DNA from: Armatimonadota bacterium
GTDB lineage: Bacteria > Sysuimicrobiota > Sysuimicrobiia > Sysuimicrobiales > Sysuimicrobiaceae
Length of the DNA stretch: 64,000 nt
NCBI GenBank assembly: GCA_031432545.1
Contig: JAVKGX010000007.1
Span: forward strand, 1 to 64,000
Reading direction: 5' to 3'
Made by a program: the position numbers and the translations under genes. The notes under the pieces were generated by a model. That model searched no databases and was not told where the DNA came from. It was given only the letters and a program-made list of their open reading frames with translations. Shown one piece after another: positions 28,051 through 37,113 of the stretch (its first letter is position 1; every line of letters begins with the position of its first letter).

Positions 28051-29130
28051 ATGAGGCTTCAGCCACATATACGTTCGTTCGTAGCCGTGCTTGTGACGAC
28101 TTTGCTGTTCGCGGCGGCCTGCCAGCCCCGCCAGGCCGCCCAGCCGACGGCCGAGAAGATCAGGGTCGGCATCGTGTACGACGTCGGCGGCCGGGGAGAC
28201 CTCTCGTTCAACGACATGGCCTTCGCCGGTCTGGAGCGTGCCCAGCAAGAGTTCGGCGACCGCATCGAGACCCGGGACCTCGAACCGGCCGCGGGTGGGG
28301 AGAACCGCGAGGAGCTCCTGCGGCTGCTGGCCGGCGAGGGCTTCGCGCTGGTGTTCGGGATCGGGTTCCTGTTCACCGACAGCATCAAGCGCGTGGCGGA
28401 GGAGTTCCCCAACGTCAAGTTCGGCCTGGTAGACGGATTCATCGAGGAACTGAACGAGGACTCCAACATCGTCTGCCTGCTGTTCAACGAGCACGAGGGA
28501 TCGTTCCTCGTGGGGGCCGCGGCGGCGATGAAGTCCCAGACGGGCAGGGTCGGCTTCGTCGGCGGCATGAGGATCCCTCTGATCGAGAAGTTCGAAGCGG
28601 GCTTCATCGCAGGCGCCAAATACGTCAACCCGCACATCGAGGTCTTCTCAGACTACGCGGGCACAACCGGTGAGGCGTTCCGGGACCCGGTCAAGGGCCG
28701 CGAGCTCGCCCTGGCCCAGTACGATCGCGGCGCGGACATCATCTACCACGCCTCCGGCGGCACGGGGATCGGTGTCTTCGAGGCGGCCGTCGAGAGGCGG
28801 CGGCTGGCGATCGGGGTGGACGCCGATCAGTCGCTGACAGTGAAGGAAGACCAGCGACCGCACATCCTCACCAGCATGCTCAAGCGCGTCGACGTGGCCG
28901 TCTACGAGACGATCAAGGCCCTGGTCGAGGGGCAGTTTAAGGGCGGTTACCGCAACTTCGGCTTGGCCGACGACGGCGTGGGCTACGCCGAGAACGACTA
29001 CAACCGCGACATGATCGCCGACATCAAGCCGCGCCTGGAGGAACTCAAGCAGAAGATCGTGGCCGGTGAGATCCGGGTGCCGTCCACCCGGCAGGAACTG
29101 GAAGAGTTCCTCAGGACGCTGCGCCGCTAG
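28051..29130 (+). CDS. BMP-family substrate-binding lipoprotein (nucleoside ABC importer)
   Basis: A 359-residue Bmp/PnrA/NupN-type binding protein, the extracytoplasmic receptor of an ABC importer. It has an N-terminal hydrophobic signal ending in a lipobox-like AAAC (residues ~20-24), VGIVYDVGGRGDLSFND, and the domain motif IIYHASGGTGIGVFEAA. Members with this architecture bind purine nucleosides or similar small solutes. ATG 28051 is chosen for its GGGGGAG site and because the signal peptide begins there. An attenuator-like hairpin follows the stop. Confidence 0.9.
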   Translation: MRLQPHIRSFVAVLVTTLLFAAACQPRQAAQPTAEKIRVGIVYDVGGRGDLSFNDMAFAGLERAQQEFGDRIETRDLEPAAGGENREELLRLLAGEGFALVFGIGFLFTDSIKRVAEEFPNVKFGLVDGFIEELNEDSNIVCLLFNEHEGSFLVGAAAAMKSQTGRVGFVGGMRIPLIEKFEAGFIAGAKYVNPHIEVFSDYAGTTGEAFRDPVKGRELALAQYDRGADIIYHASGGTGIGVFEAAVERRRLAIGVDADQSLTVKEDQRPHILTSMLKRVDVAVYETIKALVEGQFKGGYRNFGLADDGVGYAENDYNRDMIADIKPRLEELKQKIVAGEIRVPSTRQELEEFLRTLRR

Positions 29131-29148
29131 GAGGCGGCGACGCACGAG

Positions 29149-29190
29149 GCGAGAGCGGGTGGCTGGGGCGCGCCCGCTCTCGCTTTGTCT
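29149..29190 (+). terminator. Strong intra-operon hairpin after the binding-protein gene
   Basis: GCGAGAGCGGG (29149-29159) pairs perfectly over 11 bp with CCCGCTCTCGC (29173-29183), followed by TTTGTCTT. It lies between the receptor gene and the ATPase gene. It fits a partial terminator or 3' stabiliser that keeps the receptor in excess over the membrane components. Confidence 0.75.
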
Positions 29191-29198
29191 TCACCGAC

Positions 29199-30719
29199 AT
29201 GACGCAGACTCTCCTCGAACTGCGCGGCATCTCCAAACGGTTCCCCGGCGTGGTCGCCAACGACGACATCTCGCTGAGGGTGGAACGGGGGGAGATCCAC
29301 GCGATCGTCGGCGAGAACGGCGCCGGCAAGAGCACACTGATGAAGATCCTGTACGGGCTGTACCAGCCGGACGAGGGCGAGATCCTGATCCGTGGGCGTC
29401 CTGTCCGGATGGCCGGTCCGCGCACCGCACTCATGCTGGGGATCGGAATGGTGCACCAGCACTTCATGCTGATCCCCGCGTTCACCGTCGCCGAGAACGT
29501 CATCCTGGGATCCGAACCCTCGGGGGTGCTGTCGCGGCGGGAGGCCGAAAGACGCGTGCGCGAACTCAGCGACCGGTACGGCTTCCGCCTGGACCCCTCC
29601 GCACCGGTGTCCTCGCTGTCGGTGGGCGAGCAGCAGCGCGTGGAGATCCTCAAGGTGCTGTACCGCGGGGCGGAGCTGCTGATCCTCGACGAGCCCACCG
29701 CCGTCTTGACGCCCCAGGAGGTCGAAGACCTCTTCCGGAACCTCCGCGGGCTGCGCGAGGGCGGCAAGACGATTATTTTCATCAGCCACAAGCTCGACGA
29801 AGTCCTCGCGCTGGCGGATCGGGTTAGCGTGCTTCGGCGCGGACGCATGATCGGGACGGTCCAGGCCGGCCAGACGGACGAGACGCGGCTGGCCGAGATG
29901 ATGGTCGGCCGGCCGGTTCTGATGCGTCTGGAGCGCCCGCAGGTCGCCGCCGGCGAGCCGCGTCTGGAGGCCGATCGGCTGCGCGTGCTCGGGACGCGAG
30001 GGCGCGTGGCAGTGCGCGACGTCTCGTTTGCGGTGCGGTCCGGGGAGATCTACGCGATCGCCGGTGTGGAAGGCAACGGTCAGACGGAACTGGTGGAGGC
30101 GCTGGTGGGCTTGAGACCGATCGCCGGGGGCTCGCTGCGGATCTGCGGCGCCGATGCAACGCACCTGGACGCCCGCGAGATCCGGATGCTGGGCACCGCG
30201 CACATCCCGGAGGACCGGCACCGGCGCGGGCTGGTGCTGCCGATGGAGATGCGCGAGAACGTGATCCTCGGTCACCACGTGCGCCCGGTGTTCGGGCGCG
30301 GCTTCGTGCTTGACGATCGTGCCGTGGATGCGTTCGCGCAGCAGAAGATCCACGAGTACGACATCCGTGTGACCTCCACGCGCACGCCCGTTCTGGCGAT
30401 GTCGGGCGGGAACCAGCAGAAGGTCGTCGTGGCGCGGGAGTTCGCCTTCGAGCCCCGGGTGCTCGTCGCAGCGCAGCCGACGCGGGGCTTGGACATCGGT
30501 GCGACGGAGTTCGTCAGCGGGAAGGTCCTGGAAGCCAAGGCGCAGGGGATGGCGGTGGTGCTCGTCTCGTCCGATCTGGACGAGGCCCTCGCCCTGGGAG
30601 ACCGGATCGGCGTGATGTTCGGAGGCGAACTCGTTGGGGAGTTCTCCGCCGAGGCGGTCACGGCATCCGAGCTGGGTCTGTACATGACCGGGGCGCGGCG
30701 GCAGGAGGCGGGCACGTGA
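29199..30719 (+). CDS. ABC importer ATPase with two nucleotide-binding domains (NupO/RbsA-like)
   Basis: Energises the BMP-type importer. The 506-residue protein has tandem ABC domains. The first has Walker A GENGAGKST, signature SLSVGEQQR and Walker B LLILDEPTAV. The second has the degenerate Walker A GVEGNGQTEL and signature AMSGGNQQK, with Ala-Ala-Gln where DEP is expected (VLVAAQPTRGLD). This asymmetry is normal for sugar/nucleoside importers of this class. No ribosome-binding site is evident before ATG 29199; the bases ahead are the tail of the hairpin. Confidence 0.92.
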   Translation: MTQTLLELRGISKRFPGVVANDDISLRVERGEIHAIVGENGAGKSTLMKILYGLYQPDEGEILIRGRPVRMAGPRTALMLGIGMVHQHFMLIPAFTVAENVILGSEPSGVLSRREAERRVRELSDRYGFRLDPSAPVSSLSVGEQQRVEILKVLYRGAELLILDEPTAVLTPQEVEDLFRNLRGLREGGKTIIFISHKLDEVLALADRVSVLRRGRMIGTVQAGQTDETRLAEMMVGRPVLMRLERPQVAAGEPRLEADRLRVLGTRGRVAVRDVSFAVRSGEIYAIAGVEGNGQTELVEALVGLRPIAGGSLRICGADATHLDAREIRMLGTAHIPEDRHRRGLVLPMEMRENVILGHHVRPVFGRGFVLDDRAVDAFAQQKIHEYDIRVTSTRTPVLAMSGGNQQKVVVAREFAFEPRVLVAAQPTRGLDIGATEFVSGKVLEAKAQGMAVVLVSSDLDEALALGDRIGVMFGGELVGEFSAEAVTASELGLYMTGARRQEAGT

Positions 30720-31849
30720 GCGCGAGGTTGTGGCTACTGCAGTTGAGCACGCCGCTGCTGGCGATCCTCTTCGGTGCGCTCGTCTCCTCGGCGATCATCC
30801 TCGCCATCGGCAAGAACCCCCTCGACGTGTATACGCTGATGATCCGGTTCAACGTCACCCGCGCCGACAGCATCGCCTCGATCCTCTTCAAGACCACGCC
30901 GCTCATCCTGGCCGGATTGGCGGTGGCCCTCAGCTTCCGTGCAGCCCTGTGGAACATCGGCGTCGAGGGGCAGTACTACATCGGCGCTCTTTGCGCCGCG
31001 GTGGTCGCGTTCGGCGTCAAGGGGCTGCCGGCCGTGGTCCACCTGCCGCTGACCATGGCGGCCGCCGTGATCGGCGGGATGGCGTGGGCACTGGTGCCGA
31101 TCGCACTGAAGCTGCGGCGGGGCGCTCACGAGGTCATCACGACGATCATGATGAACCACATCGCCGCCGCCACGATCCTCTACTTCCTCACCGACGTCTT
31201 GCGGGACCCGACCCAGGTTGGGACGCCACGGGTCCGGACGCCGATCTTCGAGCCGACGGCGCGGATCCCGTCGATGCGGGGGGTGCTCGACGCGATCGGT
31301 TTTCAGATCCCGGGATATTCGAGCCTCAACTGGCTGCTGCCGGTCGGAGTGGCGTTGGCGATCGCACTGTACCTCTTGCTGAGCCGCACGCGGTTCGGCT
31401 ACGAGGTGCGGGCGATGGCACTCAACCCCGACGCGGCGGAGGCCGGCGGGATCCGCATCGGTCGCGTGCAGTTCACGATGTTCATGCTCAGCGGGGCGGT
31501 CGCGGGACTGGTCGGGCTCAACGACGTGCTGGGCTTTTTCGGCTACCTGGACATCGACTTTCCGAAGGGGCTGGGGTTTTTGGGGATCTCCATCGCGCTG
31601 CTCGCCAAAAACAACCCCCTGGGCGTCATCCCCTCAGCGCTGCTGATCGCGTTCCTAGACCGGGGCGCGCAGGGCGTGCAGGTCTTCGCCGGCGTGCCGC
31701 GGGAGGTGATTACGATCCTCCAGGCGGTGATCATCCTGGCGATCGTGGTAGCGTACGAACTGTTGACCCGCTACGTCCGCAACGTGCGCAAGCGCGAGGC
31801 CGGTCGCGTCGTCGCAGCCGCCGGACCGGTGCTGGAGCCCGGCGGCTGA
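30716..31849 (+). CDS. ABC importer permease (NupP-like)
   Basis: Membrane subunit of the nucleoside-type importer, BPD_transp_2 family. The 377-residue protein is hydrophobic with roughly 9-10 membrane segments. The family motif ALWNIGVEGQYYIGAL lies near residue 80, and GYEVRAMALNPDAAEAGGI is the cytoplasmic coupling loop. GTG 30716 overlaps the ATPase stop (GTGA). Confidence 0.9.
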   Translation: MSARLWLLQLSTPLLAILFGALVSSAIILAIGKNPLDVYTLMIRFNVTRADSIASILFKTTPLILAGLAVALSFRAALWNIGVEGQYYIGALCAAVVAFGVKGLPAVVHLPLTMAAAVIGGMAWALVPIALKLRRGAHEVITTIMMNHIAAATILYFLTDVLRDPTQVGTPRVRTPIFEPTARIPSMRGVLDAIGFQIPGYSSLNWLLPVGVALAIALYLLLSRTRFGYEVRAMALNPDAAEAGGIRIGRVQFTMFMLSGAVAGLVGLNDVLGFFGYLDIDFPKGLGFLGISIALLAKNNPLGVIPSALLIAFLDRGAQGVQVFAGVPREVITILQAVIILAIVVAYELLTRYVRNVRKREAGRVVAAAGPVLEPGG

Positions 31850-31857
31850 GGAACCCG

Positions 31858-32790
31858 ATGGAGGTCGTGAGCGTCCTGTTCGACATGGCACTGATCGCCT
31901 CGGCGATCCGGCTGACGGTGCCGATCGTCCTGGCGGCGCTGGGGGCGGTGTTCTCCGAGCGCGGCGGGGTCATCAACATCGGCCTGGAAGGCATCATGAT
32001 CATGGGCACGTTCTTCGGCGCCGTCGGCACGCTGTACGGGGGGCCGACGGTTGGGGTGTTCGCCGCGGTGACCGCGGGTGTGGCGTTCGCGGCCATCCAC
32101 GCCCTGGTCACGATCACCTTCCGCGTCGACCAGATCATCAGCGGCGTCGTGCTGAACCTGCTGGCCGTGGGGCTGGCGCGCTTTTTGAACATCCTCCTGT
32201 TCGGAGTGGCCACACAGTCGCCAGGCATCGGGGGCTTCGCGCCGGTGAGCATCCCGCTGCTGCGCGACGTCCCGGGACTGCGGCCGGTCGCCACCGGGAT
32301 CTCGCCTCTGATCCTGGTCGCGATCCTGCTCGTGTTCGTCGGGCAGTGGGTCCTCGTCAGGACCAAGTTCGGGCTGCGGCTGCGCGCAGTGGGTGAGAAC
32401 CCCGCGGCGGCGGACACGCTGGGCGTCAACGTCTACCTGATGCGGTATCTGGGCGTGCTGATCAGCGGCGCGCTGGCGGGCATGGCCGGGGCGTACCTGG
32501 CGATCGAGCAGGGCCGGGGCTACCTCGAGGGGATGACGCAGGGCCGCGGCTTCATCGCCCTGGCGGCGATGATCTTCGGCAACTGGTGGCCGATCGGAGC
32601 CCTGGGGGCCTCAGCCCTGTTCGGCTACTTCGACGCCCTCAGCCTGCGGGTCGTCGTTCTCAACGTCCCGCACCAGTTCCTGAACGTCCTGCCGCACATC
32701 GTGACGATCCTCGTCCTGGCGGGGTTCGTTCGGCGGGCCCGGCCACCTGCCGCCGACGGCGTACCGTACACAAAGGGCGAGGAGAGCTGA
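31858..32790 (+). CDS. ABC importer permease (NupQ-like)
   Basis: Second permease of the same importer. The 310-residue hydrophobic protein has the family motif GGVINIGLEGIMIMG (~35-50) and the coupling loop LRAVGENPAAADTLGVNV. ATG 31858 comes 8 bases after the partner permease stop. The open frame reaches back over that gene but is only its shadow. It ends the four-gene transport operon. rodZ starts 21 bases later from what looks like its own promoter. Confidence 0.91.
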   Translation: MEVVSVLFDMALIASAIRLTVPIVLAALGAVFSERGGVINIGLEGIMIMGTFFGAVGTLYGGPTVGVFAAVTAGVAFAAIHALVTITFRVDQIISGVVLNLLAVGLARFLNILLFGVATQSPGIGGFAPVSIPLLRDVPGLRPVATGISPLILVAILLVFVGQWVLVRTKFGLRLRAVGENPAAADTLGVNVYLMRYLGVLISGALAGMAGAYLAIEQGRGYLEGMTQGRGFIALAAMIFGNWWPIGALGASALFGYFDALSLRVVVLNVPHQFLNVLPHIVTILVLAGFVRRARPPAADGVPYTKGEES

Positions 32791-32795
32791 CGGCT

Positions 32796-32804
32796 TGTTA
32801 CACT
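32796..32804 (+). promoter_or_regulatory. Extended -10 of a possibly leaderless rodZ transcript
   Basis: TG-T-TACACT ends 7 bases before ATG 32812, so transcription would begin at or next to the start codon. No ribosome-binding site is visible there. The ten-base run TTGTTACACT recurs before fumC (51331-51340). Confidence 0.42.
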
Positions 32805-32811
32805 ACTGTTG

Positions 32812-33630
32812 ATGAGCCGTCCGGCGGCCCGCACCGACGCTCGCGAGGCCCGGCCGGGGCCCCTGGGGATCGGGGAGACCCTGCGCCGCCGCCGCGAGAA
32901 TCTGAACGTCTCCCTGGAGCAGGTCCACGAGCGCATCCGCATCCCCGTCGCCTCCCTCCGAGCCCTCGAGGAGGAACGCTTCGAGGTCTTCGCGGCTGCC
33001 CAGTACGCGAAGGGATTCCTGCGCTCGTACGCGGCGTTTTTGGACCTGGATCCGCAACCGCTCCTTGAGCGTCTGAGCACCGTCGTCCGAGCCGACCGGA
33101 AGCCGGAGCTGGTCGCCCGCAGCGGGGAGGTGCCGATTCGGCCGGCAGCACCGCCGTCGCCGCTGCGCCGCGTGCTGCGGTGGGCCGTCGCGGTGCTGGT
33201 CGTGCTGTTCGGGGTGGTCGCCTACGTGGGATACAGGGAAATCCGCGCGTTCTACGCGACTCCCATTCCTACGCCGGAACCGCTGGCCGCCACCCCCGTG
33301 CCGACGGTGCCCCAGCCGGTGGCCGCCGAGCCTTCGCCGGAGTTGCCGCCGCCGACGCCGGCGACCGTGGACGGAGTCCGGCTGGTGGCCCGCGCCGCGG
33401 ACGTGTCCTGGCTGCGCGTGGTGGCCGATGGCCGCCGCGTCTTTGAGGGATTCATCCGTCCCGGGGAGAGCCAGGTGTGGGAGGCCCAGCAGACGCTGAA
33501 CATCGTCATCGGCAATGCGTCCGCCGTCGCCCTGGAGGTCAACGGTCGGCAGATGGGTACGCTGGGCGGGCCTGGGGAGGTCGTCCGCCGCACCTTCACG
33601 ATCGGCGAGGTCGCTCCGGTGCTGCCGTAG
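32812..33630 (+). CDS. rodZ: RodZ-like cytoskeletal membrane protein
   Basis: Links MreB and the cell-elongation machinery to the membrane. The 272-residue protein has an N-terminal helix-turn-helix of the HTH_25 type (IGETLRRRRENLNVSLEQV, then YAKGFLRSYAAFLDLD). A single membrane helix lies near 123-142 (VAVLVVLFGVVAYVGY), followed by a Pro-rich linker and a C-terminal DUF4115 beta domain (~185-270). It lies before cinA and recA, as ymfM does in Bacillus. The pgsA gene usually found next is replaced here by an aidB-like gene. Confidence 0.9.
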   Translation: MSRPAARTDAREARPGPLGIGETLRRRRENLNVSLEQVHERIRIPVASLRALEEERFEVFAAAQYAKGFLRSYAAFLDLDPQPLLERLSTVVRADRKPELVARSGEVPIRPAAPPSPLRRVLRWAVAVLVVLFGVVAYVGYREIRAFYATPIPTPEPLAATPVPTVPQPVAAEPSPELPPPTPATVDGVRLVARAADVSWLRVVADGRRVFEGFIRPGESQVWEAQQTLNIVIGNASAVALEVNGRQMGTLGGPGEVVRRTFTIGEVAPVLP

Positions 33631-33639
33631 GAACACCCG

Positions 33640-35271
33640 TTGGCCACGCACGAAGTCACCAACCAACCCCCGCCGCTGGTCGGCTACGACGCCTATACCG
33701 CGGATCTGGCCCTCGTCGAGGCCGTCTGCCGCGAGGGAGGTGGCTGGGCGGAAGGGGAGTTGCGCAAGATCGGGGCGTTCTGCGGCTCTGCGGCCGCCCA
33801 TGAACTCGGCTTTCTCGCCAACGGCCATCCCCCGGTCCTGCACACCCACGACCGGTTCGGGTTCCGCCGCGACGAGGTCACCTACCACCCCGCCTACCAC
33901 GAGCTGATGCGCCACGCCGTGGCGTTCGGCGCGCACGCCGCTCCCTGGGGCGATCCGCACCCGGGCGCGCACGTCGTCCGCGCGGCCAAGTTTTTCCTGC
34001 TCACGCAGGTCGAAGCGGGCCACGGTTGTCCGGTCTCGATGACCTACGCGGCCGTCCCGGCGCTGCGGACGACCCCAGACGTCGCGTCCGAGTGGGAGGG
34101 CCGTCTGTTTTCGCGCGTCTACGACCCGAGCTTCCGGCCGGTGTCCGAAAAGGCGGGGGCATTGATGGGCATGGCCATGACCGAAAAGCAAGGTGGATCG
34201 GACGTGCGGGCCAACACCACCCGGGCCGAGCCGATCGGGAAACCCGGCCCAGGCGGGGAGTACCGGATCACCGGTCACAAGTGGTTCTGCTCGGCGCCGA
34301 TGTCCGACGCGTTCTTGGTCCTCGCCCAAGCACCCGGTGGGTTGTCGTGCTTCCTGTTGCCGCGGTGGACGCCCGACGGTCAGCGCAATGCCTTTTTCCT
34401 CCAGCGGCTGAAGGACAAGCTCGGCAACCGGTCCAACGCGTCGGTCGAGGTGGAGTTCGATGGAGCCTGGGCACGGATGGTCGGGGAGGAGGGGCGCGGC
34501 GTGCGGACGATCCTCGAGATGGTCACCCACACGCGCCTGGACTGCGTGATCGGCTCGGCGGCCGGAATGCGTCACGCTGTCGCCGAGGCCATCCACCACG
34601 CCGCCCATCGCCGGGCGTTCGGTAGGCTCTTGCTCGATCAGCCGCTCATGCAGAACGTGCTGGCCGACCTCGCATTGGAGAGCGAGGCGGCCACGGTGCT
34701 GGCCATGCGGCTCGCCCGTGCCTACGACACGACCGCTCCGGAGGAAGTGGCCTTCCGGCGCCTGGCGACCGCGGTCGCCAAGTACTGGGTCTGCAAGCGC
34801 ACTCCGCCGCACGCGGCTGAGGCCCTCGAGTGCCTGGGCGGCAACGGCTACGTCGAAGAGTCCGTGATGCCGCGTCTGTTCCGCGAGAGCCCGCTCAACG
34901 GCCTGTGGGAAGGAGCCGGCAACGTCATCTGTCTGGACGTGCTGCGCGCGATCCGGCGCGACCCCCAATCCGTAGAGGCCTTCTGGAACGAGGTCCGGCT
35001 GGCCCACGGTGGGGATGCGCGCTTGGACGCGTTCGTCCGCCGTCTGGAACGGGACATAGCCGAACCCGACGAAGCCGCCGCGAGGCGGCTCACGGAGGAC
35101 ATGGCACTGGCCCTGCAGGCCTCCTTGCTGGTGTGTTGTGGTCCCCCCGCCGTGGCGGACGCATTCTGCGCGAGCCGGCTGGGGGCAGACCCCAGGCGCG
35201 CCTTCGGCACCCTTCCGGCGGGCGTCGATCTGTCGGCGATCGTGGAGCGCGCCCGCCCACGACTCCCATGA
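33640..35271 (+). CDS. aidB: AidB-like acyl-CoA dehydrogenase-family flavoprotein
   Basis: A 543-residue acyl-CoA-dehydrogenase fold protein far closer in motif pattern to E. coli AidB than to catabolic dehydrogenases. It has MAMTEKQGGSDVRANTTRAE, KWFCSAPMSDAFLVLAQ, RLKDKLGNRSNASVEVEF, CLGGNGYVEES and WEGAGNVICLDVLR. AidB binds FAD and DNA and belongs to the adaptive response to alkylating agents in E. coli; its exact reaction is unresolved. Start is TTG 33640, nine bases after rodZ. Its stop overlaps the cinA ATG. Its place among recA/cinA genes suits a DNA-protection role. Confidence 0.9.
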   Translation: MATHEVTNQPPPLVGYDAYTADLALVEAVCREGGGWAEGELRKIGAFCGSAAAHELGFLANGHPPVLHTHDRFGFRRDEVTYHPAYHELMRHAVAFGAHAAPWGDPHPGAHVVRAAKFFLLTQVEAGHGCPVSMTYAAVPALRTTPDVASEWEGRLFSRVYDPSFRPVSEKAGALMGMAMTEKQGGSDVRANTTRAEPIGKPGPGGEYRITGHKWFCSAPMSDAFLVLAQAPGGLSCFLLPRWTPDGQRNAFFLQRLKDKLGNRSNASVEVEFDGAWARMVGEEGRGVRTILEMVTHTRLDCVIGSAAGMRHAVAEAIHHAAHRRAFGRLLLDQPLMQNVLADLALESEAATVLAMRLARAYDTTAPEEVAFRRLATAVAKYWVCKRTPPHAAEALECLGGNGYVEESVMPRLFRESPLNGLWEGAGNVICLDVLRAIRRDPQSVEAFWNEVRLAHGGDARLDAFVRRLERDIAEPDEAAARRLTEDMALALQASLLVCCGPPAVADAFCASRLGADPRRAFGTLPAGVDLSAIVERARPRLP

Positions 35272-36536
35272 GAGCCGGCGAGGTCGTCTCCGTCGGGACC
35301 GAGCTGCTCTTGGGGCAGATCACCGACACCAACGCGACGTACATCTGCGAGCGCCTGGCCGAACTCGGCATCCCCGTCTACTTCCGGCAGACCGTGGGCG
35401 ACAACCTCGAGCGCATCCAGCAGGCTTTTCGTCTGGCGTCTTCGCGGGCCGACCTCGTCGTCTTCACGGGGGGGTTGGGACCGACCGAGGACGACCTCAC
35501 CAAGGAAGCTGTGGCTGCCGCCCTGGGCGTGGACATGGTGGTCGACGAGGCGTCGCTGGCGCACCTGGAAGCGTTCTTCGCGCGCCGCAACCGCCAGATG
35601 ACGCCGAACCAGCGGCGCCAGGCGCTCATCCCGCGTGGTGCTGAGGCGATTCCGAACCGATGGGGTACGGCGCCGGGGATTCTTTGGGAGCACGACAGTC
35701 GCCTGATCGTGATCCTGCCGGGCATCCCGCGCGAGATGCGCGGGATGTTCACCGAGACCGTGATCCCGTATCTGCGCGAACGCGGCTGGGTGGGGCGAAG
35801 CGTGATCCGCTCCCTCGTGCTGCGCACCGTCGGCGTCGGCGAGGGCGCGCTAGAAGAGCAGATCCGCGACCTCATCCACACGACCAACCCGACGGTCGCC
35901 CCGCTAGCCCATTTGGGCGAGGTGCACCTGCGCATCACCGCACGCGGTACCCCCGCTGAGGTGGACGCGATGCTGGCTTCAGCCGAAGCAGCTCTGCGGA
36001 AGCGGTTGGGCGACGCGGTGTACGGCGTGGACGACGAGACACTAGAGATGGCCGTGGCCCGGCTGCTGTCCGGGCAGGGAGTCACCGTCGCTGTCGCGGA
36101 GTCCTGCACCGGCGGGCTGGTCGGACACCGACTGACCAACGTACCGGGAAGTTCCGCCTACTTCCTCGGCGGGGTCGTGGCGTACGCGAACGAGGCCAAG
36201 CAGGCCCTACTCGGCGTGTCCCAAGCGCTGCTGGAGCGCCACGGAGCCGTCTCCGGAGAGGTCGCCGAGGCGATGGCGCGGGGCGTCCGCGAACGGTTCG
36301 GCGCAGACGTCGGTCTTGGGACCACGGGCATCGCCGGGCCCACCGGCGCCACGCCCGAAAAGCCGGTCGGGCTGGTGTTCCTGTCGCTTGCGGGAGCCGG
36401 GGACGCGCGCACCGTACGGGTGAACTTCGGGGAAGAACCCGGGCGGGAGGGCGTCAAGCACCTCGCGGCACAGGCGACGCTGAACCTGCTGCGACGGTAT
36501 CTGTTGGAGGACCGATCGCGCACGCCGCCGTCGTGA
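35268..36536 (+). CDS. cinA: CinA (competence/damage-inducible protein; NMN deamidase domain)
   Basis: A 422-residue two-domain protein. The N-terminal MoCF-like domain (VSVGTELLLGQITDTNA, FTGGLGPTEDD) is linked to ADP-ribose pyrophosphatase activity in this family. The C-terminal CinA domain (VAVAESCTGGLVGHRL, GTTGIAGPTGATPEKPVG) is linked to nicotinamide-nucleotide amidase activity in NAD salvage. ATG 35268 overlaps the aidB stop (ATGA). cinA next to recA is a widespread arrangement, often co-induced with competence or DNA damage. Confidence 0.94.
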   Translation: MRAGEVVSVGTELLLGQITDTNATYICERLAELGIPVYFRQTVGDNLERIQQAFRLASSRADLVVFTGGLGPTEDDLTKEAVAAALGVDMVVDEASLAHLEAFFARRNRQMTPNQRRQALIPRGAEAIPNRWGTAPGILWEHDSRLIVILPGIPREMRGMFTETVIPYLRERGWVGRSVIRSLVLRTVGVGEGALEEQIRDLIHTTNPTVAPLAHLGEVHLRITARGTPAEVDAMLASAEAALRKRLGDAVYGVDDETLEMAVARLLSGQGVTVAVAESCTGGLVGHRLTNVPGSSAYFLGGVVAYANEAKQALLGVSQALLERHGAVSGEVAEAMARGVRERFGADVGLGTTGIAGPTGATPEKPVGLVFLSLAGAGDARTVRVNFGEEPGREGVKHLAAQATLNLLRRYLLEDRSRTPPS

Positions 36537-36540
36537 TGTC

Positions 36541-37113
36541 ATGCGCCTGTTCGTGGCCATCCCCCTCGACCCCGCGCTGCGGCCTGCAGCCCAGCGTGTC
36601 CGCGACGAGATCGTGCGCCTGTGCCCCGAAGCGGCGACCGGCGTCAAGTGGGTTGAGCCGCACAACCTCCACTTCACGTTGAAGTTTTTGGGCGAGGTCC
36701 CCGACGCGAAGGTGCCGGAGGTTGCCGCATCGCTGGGACGCCTGCGCGAATGCGAGGCTTTCGAGATCCGCATCGAGGGCGTCGGTGCGTTTCCCACTTC
36801 CAGCAGTCCCCGGGTGGTGTGGGTCGGTGTCTTTGAGGGCGCCGACCGCCTGACGGCCCTCGCTGCCCGGGCGGAAGAGATCCTGGCTGAAGTGGGGTTT
36901 GCGCGGGAGGCCCGGCCCTTTTCGGCCCACCTGACCCTGGGCCGCGCCCGGGAGCGCAGACGCCTCCCTTGCTTGAAAGTCGCCCTGGAGGCCCAGCGGC
37001 ATACGAAAATCGGGGTCCAGTGCGTTGGTTCGGTGGTGCTGATGCAGAGCCGACTGAGCCCAAGGGGCCCGACGTACGTAGAGAGGGCGACGTTTCCACT
37101 GGTTCGGTATTGA
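36541..37113 (+). CDS. thpR: RNA 2',3'-cyclic phosphodiesterase (ThpR/LigT)
   Basis: A 190-residue 2H phosphoesterase with both catalytic H-x-T motifs: HFTL at 44-47 and HLTL at 130-133. It opens 2',3'-cyclic phosphate ends of RNA. It begins four bases after the cinA stop. Its 3' end is only a few bases from the recA promoter (37110-37138), and the last codons overlap the -35 box. Confidence 0.92.
   Translation: MRLFVAIPLDPALRPAAQRVRDEIVRLCPEAATGVKWVEPHNLHFTLKFLGEVPDAKVPEVAASLGRLRECEAFEIRIEGVGAFPTSSSPRVVWVGVFEGADRLTALAARAEEILAEVGFAREARPFSAHLTLGRARERRRLPCLKVALEAQRHTKIGVQCVGSVVLMQSRLSPRGPTYVERATFPLVRY

Noticed and set aside
32803-35007. 734-codon minus-strand open frame over rodZ and aidB
   Set aside because: Antisense shadow, no motifs, no ribosome-binding site.
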